From positions 310,001 to 374,000 of the forward strand of contig CAVZGP010000030.1 of assembly GCA_963774765.1 (NCBI GenBank): a stretch of 64,000 bases of DNA, in the 5' to 3' direction. A program made the position numbers and the translations under genes. Source of the stretch: Sva-07 sp963774765 (GTDB taxonomy: Bacteria > Actinomycetota > Acidimicrobiia > Acidimicrobiales > Ilumatobacteraceae). Of this stretch, positions 6,916 to 17,398 are shown in pieces; the stretch's first letter is position 1; each line of letters opens with the position of its first letter. Below the pieces are notes generated by a model. That model saw only the letters and a list, made by a program, of their open reading frames with translations. It did no database searches and had not been told where the DNA came from.

Positions 6916-7620
6916 ATGTCAGGTCAGCGAACGCGACGACGGATTCCCGAGGCAACGGTGGCGCGTCTGCCGGTGTATCTGCGGATCCTCTCCGAGCAGT
7001 TCGAGGCGAGCGTCACCAACATCTCGTCTGAGGAACTCGCGGAGTTCGCGGGGCTCAACGCCGCGAAGGTACGCAAGGATCTGAGCTACCTCGGCAGCTA
7101 CGGCACCCGCGGCGTCGGCTACGACGTCGAGTTCCTCGTCTATCAGGTCCGTCGCGAGCTCGGCCTCACGCACGACTGGCCGGTGGTCATCGTCGGCGCC
7201 GGCAATCTCGGTCAAGCGCTCGCGGGCTACAACGGGTTCGGTGATCGCGGGTTTCCGGTCGGCGGCATCGTCGACGTCGACGAGGCCAAGGTCGGCTCGG
7301 TCGTCGGCGGGGTGCGGGTGCGTCATCTCGACGAGCTCCCCCAGGTGGTGCAGGCTCGCAACATCTCGATCGGTGTGATCGCCACGCCCGGATCGGCCGC
7401 CCAGCAGGCCGCCGACGCCCTGGTGGCGGCCGGCGTCACCAGCCTGCTCAACTTCGCACCGACGGTCCTCGGCGTGCCGCACGGCGTCAGCGTTCGCAAG
7501 GTCGACCTCGCCGTCGAGCTGCAGATTCTCAGCTACTACGAACAGCGTCGGGCGACGTCGACGCCCGCTCCTGGGCTGCGCGCGGTGCCCGGCGAGCCAC
7601 GACGCGGCGCTACGGCGTAG
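6916..7620 (+). CDS. rex: redox-sensing transcriptional repressor Rex
   Basis: A 234-residue repressor. An N-terminal winged helix (RIPEATVARLPVYLRIL, and NAAKVRKDLSYLGSYGTRGVGYDVE with the conserved recognition region) is followed by a Rossmann domain starting VVIVGAGNLGQALAGYNGF at about 93. The C-terminal helix carries the domain-swapped dimer contact (VELQILSYY). Rex releases DNA when NADH is high and so couples respiration and heme genes to redox state. It is first in a rex-hemA-hemC-hemD order, the same arrangement as in Streptomyces. The stop codon TAG is part of a TAGGCT box that could drive hemA. Confidence 0.93.
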   Translation: MSGQRTRRRIPEATVARLPVYLRILSEQFEASVTNISSEELAEFAGLNAAKVRKDLSYLGSYGTRGVGYDVEFLVYQVRRELGLTHDWPVVIVGAGNLGQALAGYNGFGDRGFPVGGIVDVDEAKVGSVVGGVRVRHLDELPQVVQARNISIGVIATPGSAAQQAADALVAAGVTSLLNFAPTVLGVPHGVSVRKVDLAVELQILSYYEQRRATSTPAPGLRAVPGEPRRGATA

Positions 7621-7632
7621 GCTGGAGCCGCA

Positions 7633-8899
7633 ATGTCCATTCTCGTCGTCGGCGTCAACCACCGCAGTGGTCCACTGGCACTGCTGGAACGCGTCACGAT
7701 CTCTCCCGACCATCTCGCCAAGGCCGTCAGCGGTCTCGCTCGAGCGCGACAACGTCCGCGAGGCGGTGATCCTGTCCACCTGCAACCGCACCGAGGTGTA
7801 TGTCGTCGCCGAACTGTTCCACGGGGCGTACGGCGACGTTCGCGATCTGCTGTGTGAACTCGGTGACCTCGGTGTCGACGAACTCACCCCGCACCTGTAC
7901 AGCCAGCACGACACCGCCGCGGTGACCCACCTGTTCGAGGTCGCTGCCGGGCTCGATTCCGCCGTGCTCGGCGAGAGTGAGATCCTCGGTCAGGTCCGTA
8001 CAGCGTGGGATGTCGCGCAACGCGAAGGGGCGTCTCGTTCGCAACTCAATCAGCTGTTCCGGAGCGCCCTGGCCACCGGTAAGCGCGCCCGCAACGAGAC
8101 CGGGATTGCCCGCGGCACGGCGTCGATCAGCCACGCCGCAGTCGAGATGATCACCGATGTCGTGGGCGACCTCTCCGGACGTCGGGTGCTGGTCGTCGGG
8201 GCTGGATCGATGGGTGAAGGCGTCGCGGTGGCGCTGCGACGCGCCGGTGGGGCCGAGATCCTCGTCGCCAACCGCACGTCCGATCGCGGTGCCGCACTCG
8301 CCGAACGAGTCGACGGCGTGGTCGTCGGCTTCGAGCGTCTCGCCGAGGGCGTCGCTGCTGCCGACGTGATCATCGTCGGTACGGGGGCAGACGAAGCGGT
8401 GCTCACGCACTCGCTGGTGGCCGAGGCTCGCGCAGGCCGAGCAACGACGCGCCCGCTGCACATCGTCGACATCGGCGTGCCGCGCAACGTCGACCCGTCG
8501 GTGGTCGACCTCGCCGGCGTCACCTTGGCCGATCTCGATGATCTGCGTGACTGGGCCGACCGTGGGCTGTCGCATCGTGCGGCCGAGGCCGAACGCGTCC
8601 GCGTCATCGTCGCCGACGAGGTCGAACAGTTTCTGGTCGAGTCGACCGCTCGTCAGGCGGCACCACTGGTGGCGTCGATGCACGGCGCCGCCGATCGGGT
8701 TCGACTCGCCGAACTCGATCGGTTCGCAGCGCGGTTCGTCGACCTCGACGACACCCAACGCGACGCCGTCGACTCGCTCACCAGGGCGATCATCGCCAAG
8801 CTGCTCCACGAACCGTCGGTACGGCTCAAGGGCCTTGCTGGTACGCCGCAGGGCGAGCGCAACGCGGCCGCGATGCGCGACCTCTTCGACCTCGGGTGA
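7633..8899 (+). CDS. hemA: glutamyl-tRNA reductase, with one frameshift
   Basis: The protein starts at ATG 7633 (MSILVVGVNHRSGPLALLER), then changes frame near 7736 and continues LERDNVREAVILSTCNRTEV to the stop at 8899. The family needs both parts: the catalytic Cys is in STCNRTE, and the N-terminal GVNHRSGP block binds glutamyl-tRNA. Removing one base in GGTCTCGCTC restores a single frame of ~421 residues. The NADPH domain (VLVVGAGSMGEGVA) and C-terminal dimer helices are intact. The enzyme reduces Glu-tRNA to glutamate-1-semialdehyde, the entry step to heme. Because the gene is normally essential and has no other damage, a read error is more likely than loss. Confidence 0.88.
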
Positions 8900-8906
8900 G
8901 CACGCC

Positions 8907-9782
8907 GTGAGCGAGCAGGTGTCGCTGCGACTCGCGACTCGCGGTTCTCGTCAGGCGCTCGGACAGTCACGTGCGGTCGCGTCGGCGATCACGGCGGCAA
9001 CCGGGTGCGCCGTCGAGTTGGTCACGGTCGAGACGACCGGTGACGTGCGTCTCGACGTCCCACTCCATCAGATCGGCGGCCAGGGAGTCTTCGTCAAGGA
9101 GGTCCAGCGTTCGGTGCTCGACGGTCGAGCCGACCTCGCCGTCCACTCCGCCAAGGATCTCCCCTCGGCGCCCGCCGTCGGCCTCGCGCTCGCCGCGTTC
9201 TGTGAGCGACGGGACCCTCGTGATGCGCTCGTGGGTGCCGATCTGGCATCGCTCGGCGACGGGTGCACCGTGGCCACCGGATCGGTCCGCCGCCGCGCCC
9301 AGTTGCGCAGAGTTCGCCCCGGCCTCCACTTCGCCGAGTTGCGCGGCAACATCGACAGCCGGCTCTCGAAGATCCCCGACGGAGGAGCGATCGTGATGGC
9401 GGTGGCAGCGCTCGACATCTTGGCCCTCACCGATCGGATCGCCGAGACCCTCGACGTGGCCGAGTTCGTGCCGGCCGTCGGCCAGGGCTGCGTTGCCGTC
9501 GAGTGTCGCGTCGATGACGACGCGACACGCGAGGTGCTCGCCGCGATCGACCATGCTGCCACTCGCCACAGCGTCGTGGTCGAACGGGCATTTCTCGCGG
9601 AACTCGGCAGCGGATGCTCGCTCCCCGTCGGGGCGCATGTCGCTGCGGGCACGCTGTGGACGTTTCTGGCCGACCTCGACTCCGGCGTCTCGGTGTCCGA
9701 AGAGATCGAACTGCCCGGTGGCGCCGACGACATCGAGATCGCCCGCGTCGCCGCTCGCGCCGCACGGGATGCCGTGACGTGA
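8907..9782 (+). CDS. hemC: hydroxymethylbilane synthase (porphobilinogen deaminase)
   Basis: A 291-residue cytosolic enzyme that joins four porphobilinogens into hydroxymethylbilane. The N-terminus LRLATRGSRQALGQS, the catalytic-loop block VHSAKDLPS, the substrate Arg-rich GSVRRRAQL and the cofactor-anchoring Cys in LGSGCSLPVG (C237) are all present. The GTG at 8907 is chosen because LRLATRGSRQA is the normal N-terminus; the frame is open far upstream inside hemA. It follows hemA by 7 bp and precedes hemD by 13 bp, so one transcript is likely. Confidence 0.93.
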   Translation: MSEQVSLRLATRGSRQALGQSRAVASAITAATGCAVELVTVETTGDVRLDVPLHQIGGQGVFVKEVQRSVLDGRADLAVHSAKDLPSAPAVGLALAAFCERRDPRDALVGADLASLGDGCTVATGSVRRRAQLRRVRPGLHFAELRGNIDSRLSKIPDGGAIVMAVAALDILALTDRIAETLDVAEFVPAVGQGCVAVECRVDDDATREVLAAIDHAATRHSVVVERAFLAELGSGCSLPVGAHVAAGTLWTFLADLDSGVSVSEEIELPGGADDIEIARVAARAARDAVT

Positions 9783-9795
9783 ACGGCGAGTTCGG

Positions 9796-10524
9796 GTGAG
9801 CCGTCCACTGGAGGGATGCCGTGTGCTCGTCACGCGGGAGCGTCCCGGTGATCTCGCCGCCAAGCTCACCGAACGCGGCGCGACCGTGATCCACGTGCCG
9901 CTGATCGCCGTCGCCGAGCCGAACGACGGGGGTGCGGCGCTGCATGACGCGCTGTCGAGGATGTCGGAGTTCGACTGGCTCATCGTCACGTCGCCGGCCG
10001 GGTCCGAGCGGGTTGCCGATGCCGTCGTCGACGAGCCGGGTGTGCGACTCGCGGCCGTCGGTGCGGCGACCGCGGGCGTCATCGAGCGGCGGATCGGGCG
10101 ACCGGTCGATCTCGTTGCACCCATGCAGCGAGCCGAATCTCTTGCGGCGGCGTTCGCGGCCGAGGCGCCGTCAGCACAACGGGTCCTCGTCGCCCAGGCC
10201 GACATCGCCGCGCCGACGCTCGCCGACACCCTCCATCGCGCCGGCCATGACGTCACCGTCGTGACCGCATACCGAACCGTGACCCTCGACCCGGAACCGA
10301 CAGCGGTCGGTGAAGCCGATGCCGTGCTGTTCGCGAGCGGCTCGGCCGTGGAGGGTTGGTGTCGGGCATTCGGAACCGCCGTACCGCCGATCGTTGTCGC
10401 GATCGGCCCGACGACGGCCGCGGTCGCCGACCGGTTCGGGCTCAAGGTGTCGGCGATCGCGGCCGATCACTCTCTTGACGGACTTGTCGCCGCACTCGAA
10501 CGTCTGTTTGCCGATCTCCGGTGA
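9796..10524 (+). CDS. hemD: uroporphyrinogen-III synthase
   Basis: A 242-residue two-domain protein of the low-similarity HemD family. It starts LEGCRVLVTRERPGDLAAKL, with FDWLIVTSPAGSERVADAV in domain one and ADAVLFASGSAVEGWCRAF and VVAIGPTTAAVADRFGLK in domain two. These are the blocks that line the cleft in known structures. It closes hydroxymethylbilane with inversion of ring D. Identity rests on these patterns plus position straight after hemC. Confidence 0.88.
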   Translation: MSRPLEGCRVLVTRERPGDLAAKLTERGATVIHVPLIAVAEPNDGGAALHDALSRMSEFDWLIVTSPAGSERVADAVVDEPGVRLAAVGAATAGVIERRIGRPVDLVAPMQRAESLAAAFAAEAPSAQRVLVAQADIAAPTLADTLHRAGHDVTVVTAYRTVTLDPEPTAVGEADAVLFASGSAVEGWCRAFGTAVPPIVVAIGPTTAAVADRFGLKVSAIAADHSLDGLVAALERLFADLR

Positions 10525-10545
10525 TCGGCGGTCGCCGCGACCGAA

Positions 10546-13063
10546 ATGAACAAAGACCTGCAAGAATTGGTGCCAGTTTCGAAGATGAGAACCGAGGTGA
10601 GGAGCGAGGTGACCGAACGCAGCGGGCGCAGACGGGTCGTCGCCGCCCTGTCGGGAGTTCTGTGCGCCGGGTTCGTCCTGAGCGCCAGTACTGTCGACGC
10701 GCGTCCCATCGGCGTGCTCGACCAGGCGGTCCTCGACCGGGCCGTCTCCACGGTCGCTGCGGGAGCCCAGGGGTTCGGTTCTCGGGCCACGGTGTCCGGC
10801 GATGGTCGATTCGTCGCCTTCGAAGGACTGCCGGGCGCCGGCGACGCTGCCGTCGCAGCAACGGACTCGCGCACCTCGACGGTGTACCTCACCGATCGTG
10901 AGACAGCCACGACCACCGAAGTCACCGTCGTTCCCGTCGGCCTGCGACCCGGCAACTCGATCCATCCGGTGTTGTCCGGCGACGGTTGCAGCATCGTCGT
11001 GGTGACCGAACTGGCCCTCGACGTGTTCCGCGACGACGACACCGGGCTGCGCTGGGACGTGTATCGCCAGCGGCTCGAATCGTGCGGCGGCACGCCCGGT
11101 GACTGGGAGCTGGTCTCGAGCCGGGTCGACGGCTCAGCGATCGCCCGCGACGACGTCGACATCACCGATCCCCCGGCCGTGTCTCGCGCGGGCAACGTGA
11201 TCGCGTACACGCATCCGGCCACGGATCTGCTCGACGGTGCGGGCGTCTCGAACGTCAGCCTCGTCGACCTGGGCCAACCGATCGGGAGCCCGGATCGTTC
11301 GCGGCCGGTGGCAGGCACTCCGATCATCTCTCCGGACACTCAGTACGTCCACGCCGGCACCGATCAGCCGGCGATCTCGGGCGATGGTCGCTTCGTCGCG
11401 TACCGCTCGGATGCCGCCTCGACCGACGCAGTTCCCGGCTGGGGGTACGGACCGGCGGCCGGCGGCCCGGCGACACCGCAGGTCTTCGTGTGGGACCGCC
11501 TGGAGGGCGACCCCTTCGAGGCGGTCGAGCTGGTCTCGGCACGCGTGGATGGGCTCCCGACGATGACCGGTGCATCCGAGCCGGCGCTGTCGCCGCGACG
11601 GACGCGTCGTTGCGTTCACGAGTAGCGACCTCGGACTCGTCCCTGCGGTCTTCCCGGCATGCGGGACGGCCTGTCCCACCCAGGTGTACCACCTCGATCG
11701 TGACCGCGACGCCAACGGACGCTACGACGAACCCGACCGCACCACGATGACCCTCGTCAGCAGCGAGCCGGGCACGACGCCGCTCGTCGCCGGGACCGCG
11801 CCGTCGTCGCAACCGTCGCTCAGTGCCGACGGCCAACTGGTCGCCTTCATCACGAAGGCCACGAACCTCCAGGTGGTCCAGGCCGCCGTTGGTGGTGCCG
11901 CGACCGACGGAGACCTCCTCATCGCCGATGTCGCACGCAGCACACTGCGTCGCCTGGCGATGATCGACGGCGGTGTTCGACCGGCCGTCGGCGCCCACTC
12001 CGGCCCGCAGCTCAGCGACACCGGCCGCACGGTCGTGTTCGACTCGCTCGCGGCCGCCCAGCTCGTACCCGGGAGCCCTCCGGGCCGTCAAGTCATCACC
12101 ACGGTGAGCCCGCCGACGTTGTCGCTCGCCGAGGGCGACCTCGGGACCACGTTGGTCGGATTCACGAGCGACGAATGGTACGTCGCGGTGAACAACGACG
12201 GGCCGACGACGTTCACCCCCTCGAAGGTCTCGGTGTCCGACGGCCGCTTCCGGATCAATCAGGAACAGAGCACGTGTGCGCTCGGCGCACCCGTGCCGCC
12301 CGGCGGTGACTGCACGGTTCGCCTCACGTTCACTCCCAACGCACCAGGGCCGGTCACGGCGAAGCTGACCATCGCCGAGAGCGGCTTCCAGGCGGTCTCG
12401 GTGGCCACCACGGTTCGCGGCGCCGGCGGCGACCCGATGCTGCGAACCAATCCGGCCGGCCAGGCGTTCGGCTCGGTCGTGATCGGGCAGTCGGGGCCTG
12501 AGTTCCTGTTCGATGTCGAGAACATCTCGCTGGTTCCCACGTCGGTCGCATCGGTGCGAGTCGTGGGCCCCCACCCGGGCGACTTCGTCATCTCGTCCAA
12601 CAGTTGCCAAGGACGCTCGTTGAACCCTCGTTCGACGTGTTCGATCGGTGTCACGTTCACGCCGACGGCGTCGGGCCCGCGGACGGCGGTGATCGAGGTG
12701 GCGACGCCGACCGGCCAGTACACCGTGATGGTTCCCGACGGGCTCGGGCGTTACGAACCAAGCCTCGTCCTCGACCGGACAGAGGTCGATGCCGGGCGCG
12801 TGTTCGGCCTCGGAGGTGCCGGGTTCCCACCGTCGACGCCCGTGGCCATCTTGTTCGGCGACGACCCGACGAGTCGGGTCGACCTCGTCACCGGGGCTGA
12901 CGGTGGCTTCCTGGCGCTGATTCCGACACGCAGTAGCGAACGGGGAGGCGATCGCACGGTCGTGGCTCAGGCCGCCGACGGGACGTCGGCATCGGTCCCG
13001 CTGCTCGTCATCGAGCAACCCAGCGCGATGACCGGCCTGCCGGGCTTCGGCCTCGGCGGCTGA
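10546..13063 (+). CDS. secreted WD40/PD40-like propeller protein with ASH-type domains, one frameshift
   Basis: The first frame runs 10546-11625 and the second resumes near 11593 through 13063. One extra base in CGCCGCGAC explains the break, since the join would read EPALS-RDGRVVAF, matching its other repeats (SGDGRFVAF, SADGQLVAF). A signal-peptide-like RRRVVAALSGVLCAGFVLSA lies at about 29-48. PD40-type propeller blades fill the first ~500 residues. Two Ig-like 'choice-of-anchor'/ASH domains follow (CTVRLTFTPNAPGPVTAKLT, then CSIGVTFTPTASGPRTAVIE). The C-terminus is glycine-rich with no sorting motif. It is probably extracellular or surface-bound; the ligand is unknown. It lies between hemD and hemB but is unrelated to heme synthesis. 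Confidence 0.75.
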
Positions 13064-13076
13064 GCCGGTCAGCCGC

Positions 13077-14309
13077 TCAGCCGGTCTCGTCGGCGATGCT
13101 CAGCCCGACGATGTTGAGCGCGTTCGTGCACGTCGACCGGCTGGTGTCGCCGATCTCGTCGCAGCGCACCGAGAACGTGACGTTGTCGCCCGGGTCGAGT
13201 CTGATCGGCGTGATGCGCGGTTCGAAGTACGAACCGCGGATGTTGTCGAGCGACCAGATGAACAGCGGCTCGCTGTTGACCAACAGCGTGGCGACCCCGC
13301 GGTCGTTGAACGGGTTCTCGATGCGGATGTCGGTCATGTCGAAGACCGCGCCGTCGGGCAGGGTCGTCGACTGATCGGCGGTCTGGGTGAGCGGCGCGTC
13401 GACGGCGAGGCGGATGAAGGTGGAGGTGCCGGCGACCTCCGTTTCGTTCGCGTCGGACGGCGTCGTCGACGGCGTCGTGTTCTCTGTTCCAGCATCGTCC
13501 GGGGTCGATTGGCCGAGATCGGCGACGATGCTGTCGACCTGATCGGCGGCGGCGTCTTCGATGGCCGGTTCGACCAGGGCGAACCACGCGAGCGCTGCCG
13601 CGGCGACCAGCGCGATCACCGCTGCGATGCGCCCGAGAGCGGCGCCGGGGATGGTGGGCGAGTGCACCAGCGACATCGGTGCCACGACCGGTGGCAGCCC
13701 CTGACGGCCGGCCTCGATCTCGAAGTCGAGTGTGCGCGTCGATCGACGGAACCCGCGTCGGTGAGCTCGTGCCTTGAGCCGAACCAGCGTCGCGGCGCCG
13801 GGCCCGACGCCGACGGCCGGCGGGTCGAAGTCGCCGTCGACTCGTTCGGTCGGATCGACCAGGTGGAGCCGACAGCTGGCCACGGTGTTGCCGTGGTTCT
13901 CGACCATGAACTCGTAGGTGGCTCGGTGCCGCGTGCGCTGGATGGGTTGCAGTGCCACGATCCGGCAGTCGTCGAACGGTTCGATCACCAGGGTCGCCTC
14001 GGCGACGACGGCGTCGTCGGAGTCGCCGAGCGGAATGACCCGGATGGAGATCGACGTGGGCCCGGCGGTGGTCGACGAGAGCGCCGGCGGGGCGATCGTC
14101 ACGTCGATCACTTCCTGGGAGCCGCCGAACAACGTCAAATTGCCAGGCGTGATCGCGGTCCAGCTCGCCGTGAGTCCCGCGGGCACGATCGTGTACGACT
14201 CGGTCTCGTCGCCGAGGTTGTGGACCGTGAGTGGCAGTGTCAGTTCGTCGCCCGGGGCAAGGGACAGCTCGTCGTTGGAGAACCAGGCGTGGACCGACAC
14301 GTCGAGCAC
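13077..14309 (-). CDS. membrane-anchored protein with Ig-like (COG1470-type) domains
   Basis: A ~410-residue protein. The N-terminal half has two Ig-like/NEW3-type beta domains (LSLAPGDELTLPLTVHNLGD; then YEFMVENHGNTVASCRLHL). One transmembrane helix follows (LGRIAAVIALVAAAALAWFA), then a low-complexity Thr/Asp/Ser linker and a C-terminal beta domain. The N-terminal half resembles repeats found in bacterial surface and FHA-linked proteins. The GTG at 14309 is preferred to an in-frame start 15 codons upstream, because VLDVSVHAWFSNDELSLAPG is the expected domain start. It is transcribed towards the propeller gene (convergent) and away from hemB (divergent, 61-bp gap). Function unknown. Confidence 0.65.
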   Translation of the reverse strand: MLDVSVHAWFSNDELSLAPGDELTLPLTVHNLGDETESYTIVPAGLTASWTAITPGNLTLFGGSQEVIDVTIAPPALSSTTAGPTSISIRVIPLGDSDDAVVAEATLVIEPFDDCRIVALQPIQRTRHRATYEFMVENHGNTVASCRLHLVDPTERVDGDFDPPAVGVGPGAATLVRLKARAHRRGFRRSTRTLDFEIEAGRQGLPPVVAPMSLVHSPTIPGAALGRIAAVIALVAAAALAWFALVEPAIEDAAADQVDSIVADLGQSTPDDAGTENTTPSTTPSDANETEVAGTSTFIRLAVDAPLTQTADQSTTLPDGAVFDMTDIRIENPFNDRGVATLLVNSEPLFIWSLDNIRGSYFEPRITPIRLDPGDNVTFSVRCDEIGDTSRSTCTNALNIVGLSIADETG

Positions 14310-14370
14310 GCTACCGCGTGGTCGGTCGGCGAACTCGGCGCTGCAGGGTGCCACCGTTAGGCTCGACCGC

Positions 14371-15384
14371 GTGCCAAACCCCGAGATGCCGATCCCGTCG
14401 GTTCGTCCGCGCCGCCTTCGCCGAACTGCGGCGATGCGCGAACTCGTCGCCGAGCATCATCTCCGTGTGAGCGATGTGGTCGCTCCGTTGTTCGTCCGCG
14501 AGGGCATCGCCGAGCCTCGACCGATCGCGTCGTTGCCCGGTGTCGTCCAGCACACGCGGGCGTCGCTGCGAGCAGAGGTGGCAGCGCTGGCCGAACTCGG
14601 TGTGCGCTCGGTGATCCTGTTCGGGGTGCCGGCGTCGAAGGATGCCACCGGCAGCGGCGCCTACGACCCCGACGGCATCGTGCAGGTGGCACTGCGCGAC
14701 CTGCGCGACGACGTGGGTGATGCCGTCGTGGTGATGGCCGACCTCTGCGTCGACGAGTACACCGATCACGGCCACTGCGGCATCGTGGGCGCCGACGGGG
14801 CTGTCGACAACGATGCGACCCTCGAGATCTACGCACGCGCTGCGCTGGCACAGGCGGAGGCCGGCGCACAGGTCGTTGCGCCCAGCGGCATGATGGACGG
14901 CCAGGTCGCCGTGATCCGCGACGCGCTCGACGGTGCCGGGTTCACCGACGTGGCCGTGATGGCCTACGCGGCCAAGTTCGCGAGCGCCCTGTACGGCCCG
15001 TTCCGTGACGCCGTCGACGTGTCGATCGTCGGTGGTGGCGACCGCAAGGGATACCAGCAGGACTGGCGCAACGCCCGTGAGGCCCAACTCGAGATCGAAC
15101 TCGACGTCGCCGAGGGTGCCGACATCGTGATGGTGAAGCCGGCGCTCGCGTATCTCGACGTCATCGCCGAGGCGTCGGCGCGCGTCGACGTGCCACTGGC
15201 GGCGTATCACGTCAGTGGTGAGTACGCGATGATCCATGCCGCTGCCGAGCGAGGGTGGATCGACGGTGACGCCGTCGCGCTCGAGCACCTCACGGCGATC
15301 AAGCGGGCGGGCGCCGACATCGTGCTGACGTACTTCGCTCGATGGTTTGCGGAGTCCGTGGCGAACGGCCGGGTCGCGCCGTGA
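14371..15384 (+). CDS. hemB: delta-aminolevulinic acid dehydratase (porphobilinogen synthase)
   Basis: A ~337-residue TIM barrel. It has RPRRLRRTAAMRELVAEHHL, the metal/allosteric region VVVMADLCVDEYTDHGHCG, and the two Schiff-base lysines in YAAKFASALYGPF and IVMVKPALAYLD. The three-Cys zinc cluster is reduced (CVDEYTDHGHC), so the metal use should not be assumed. HemB condenses two ALA molecules to porphobilinogen. GTG 14371 or ATG 14386 could be the start. It precedes hemL by about 95 bp in the same direction. Confidence 0.93.
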   Translation: MPNPEMPIPSVRPRRLRRTAAMRELVAEHHLRVSDVVAPLFVREGIAEPRPIASLPGVVQHTRASLRAEVAALAELGVRSVILFGVPASKDATGSGAYDPDGIVQVALRDLRDDVGDAVVVMADLCVDEYTDHGHCGIVGADGAVDNDATLEIYARAALAQAEAGAQVVAPSGMMDGQVAVIRDALDGAGFTDVAVMAYAAKFASALYGPFRDAVDVSIVGGGDRKGYQQDWRNAREAQLEIELDVAEGADIVMVKPALAYLDVIAEASARVDVPLAAYHVSGEYAMIHAAAERGWIDGDAVALEHLTAIKRAGADIVLTYFARWFAESVANGRVAP

Positions 15385-15479
15385 CCGCAACGAGGGCCGC
15401 GGCGGGCGGTATCGGCCCATGTGATCCTGCGGCGTGCGAGCGCGCCGGATGCACACCAACGGTGTGCATCGGCGCCGGT

Positions 15480-16778
15480 GTGCCGTCGAACGCGGTGTTG
15501 TTCGAACGGTCCCGCCAGGCGATCCCCGGTGGCGTCAACTCCTCGATCCGGGCGTTCAAGGCGGTCGGTGGCGAGCCGTACGTCGTCGCCAGGGCATCGG
15601 GTGCCACGATCACCGACGTCGAGGGTGTCACCTACTACGACCTCGTCCAGAGTTACGGCGCCGTCATCCTCGGTCACGCACATCCCGCGATCACCGCAGC
15701 GGTGTCGGCTGCGGTCGTCGACGGCACGTCGTACGGCGCGCCGACGCCACGGGAGATGAAGCTCGCCGAGGCGATCGCCGAACGGGTGCCGAGCTGCGAG
15801 CGGGTGCGGCTGATGAACTCCGGCACCGAGGCGACCAGCACGGCGATCCGACTGGCACGTGGAGTGACGGGACGCGACCGGATCGTCACGTTTGCAGGGA
15901 ACTTCCATGGTGCCACCGACGCGCTGTTGGTCACCGGCGGCAGCGGCGTTGCCACGCTCGGCCTGCCGGGCACCGCTGGTGTTCCCGACGCGGCGGTGGC
16001 CAACACGATCGTGGCGCCGTACAACCTGGTGCCCGAACTCGACGACAATGTCGCCGCCGTCATCGTCGAGCCGGTCGCCGCAAACATGGGTGTCGTCGCC
16101 CCGGCGTCGGGGTTCCTCGACGGCCTGCGCACCGAGTGCGATCGTGTCGGCGCACTGCTCATCTTCGACGAGGTGATCACCGGTTTCCGCCTGGGCACCG
16201 GGGGCGCACAAGCACGTTTCGACGTGCGCCCGGACATCACGTGTTTCGGCAAGGTGATCGGAGGCGGTCTGCCGATCGGAGCGATCGGCGGATCGGCGAC
16301 GGTCATGGAGCACCTCTCGCCGCTCGGCCCGGTGTTCCACGCGGGCACGCTGTCGGGCAACCCGATCGCTACGGCGGCCGGCCTGGCCGCGCTCGACAAC
16401 CTGACCGACGATGTGTACATCGAACTGATGGCTCGGGCCCGCCACCTGTCGGCGTTGATGCGAGACGCCTGTGAAGCGTCAGGGTTCAACGCGACCTTCC
16501 CCGTCGTCGGCACGTTGCTGGGCATCGTGTGCGGATCCGAGGCGGGCACCGTGCGGAACTTCGATGACGCCAAGCGAACCGACGAACGCGCCTACGCAGC
16601 CTTCTTCCGGGCGATGCTCGCCGAAGGTGTCGCGCTGGCACCGGGGGCGTATGAAGCACTGTTCGTGGGTGTTGGCCACACCGATCAGGTGCTCGCGGCG
16701 ATCGGTGAGGCCGCCCACCGGGCCGCCGCCGCGGCTCGGGCCGATCTCGCTACCGACCTGGCAACCGGAGACACGTGA
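15480..16778 (+). CDS. hemL: glutamate-1-semialdehyde 2,1-aminomutase
   Basis: A 432-residue class III PLP aminotransferase-fold enzyme. GGVNSSIRAFKAVGG near the start, the RLMNSGTEATSTAIRLARG block, GNFHGATDALLV, and the PLP lysine K258 in CFGKVIGGGLPIG are diagnostic for HemL rather than a general aminotransferase. It converts the HemA product to 5-aminolevulinate, completing the C5 route with hemA, hemB, hemC and hemD in this window. GTG 15480 places the family N-terminus correctly, although the frame is open upstream. Its stop overlaps the next start. Confidence 0.92.
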   Translation: MPSNAVLFERSRQAIPGGVNSSIRAFKAVGGEPYVVARASGATITDVEGVTYYDLVQSYGAVILGHAHPAITAAVSAAVVDGTSYGAPTPREMKLAEAIAERVPSCERVRLMNSGTEATSTAIRLARGVTGRDRIVTFAGNFHGATDALLVTGGSGVATLGLPGTAGVPDAAVANTIVAPYNLVPELDDNVAAVIVEPVAANMGVVAPASGFLDGLRTECDRVGALLIFDEVITGFRLGTGGAQARFDVRPDITCFGKVIGGGLPIGAIGGSATVMEHLSPLGPVFHAGTLSGNPIATAAGLAALDNLTDDVYIELMARARHLSALMRDACEASGFNATFPVVGTLLGIVCGSEAGTVRNFDDAKRTDERAYAAFFRAMLAEGVALAPGAYEALFVGVGHTDQVLAAIGEAAHRAAAAARADLATDLATGDT

Positions 16779-17380
16779 GGCAGATCTTCAACTGGCGATT
16801 CGTCGCCGCGATCGCCGCGTTGGCCGCGCTTGCATTGCTGGCGCGGGCGATCCTCACCGACGACAACTCGATCGAGGCCGTCATCGAACCGGAGGTGATC
16901 GAACGCAAGATCGATCTCATCGAACCGATCCAGACGGCCACGACGTCGGCGACGTTCTCGATGTCACCGTCGGGCGTCACGACGGGCTTCCTCGATCTGG
17001 CGGTCGACGCCGAACGGGTCGTGCACATCGTGCCGGGCACCCTCGGCGAGATCGAGTGCGACCAACTCGACGTCCCGAACCGATGCGCGGTGTTCGCGGA
17101 CATGCTCGGCGACGCCGTCGTGTGGTTCGCGATCCTGCCGCAGGCGCCGCGGGCCACCGTCGAACTGCCGCCGATCATCGACCTCGACGATGGTCGCGCC
17201 GTGTTCGAGAGCGGCTGGCGCATCCTGTACGCACCCGTGATCGAACGCGAGTGCGGGGGTGAGGACATCCCGACGTTCAGCGACTTCCTCCGCCGCTTCG
17301 GGCCCGACAGCGTGACGATCGTCGACCTCGAGTCACATCTGGTCACCGCCGTCCGCTGCGGCGATCTCGACGACTCCTGA
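16775..17380 (+). CDS. single-pass membrane protein of unknown function after hemL
   Basis: A 201-residue protein whose first ~27 residues form a transmembrane or uncleaved signal helix (FVAAIAALAALALLARAIL), followed by an acidic extracytoplasmic beta-rich domain containing three or four Cys (ECDQLDVPNRC, ECGGED, VRCGD). The GTG start overlaps the hemL stop (GTGA), so it is co-translated with hemL. I do not recognise the family. The Cys pairs could form disulfides outside the membrane. Confidence 0.6.
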   Translation: MRQIFNWRFVAAIAALAALALLARAILTDDNSIEAVIEPEVIERKIDLIEPIQTATTSATFSMSPSGVTTGFLDLAVDAERVVHIVPGTLGEIECDQLDVPNRCAVFADMLGDAVVWFAILPQAPRATVELPPIIDLDDGRAVFESGWRILYAPVIERECGGEDIPTFSDFLRRFGPDSVTIVDLESHLVTAVRCGDLDDS

Positions 17381-17398
17381 TGCTGCGATCGGCGGGTT

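Noticed and set aside
15342..15479. N-terminal extension of HemL
   Set aside because: The 46 residues before GTG 15480 overlap hemB and are not part of the family.
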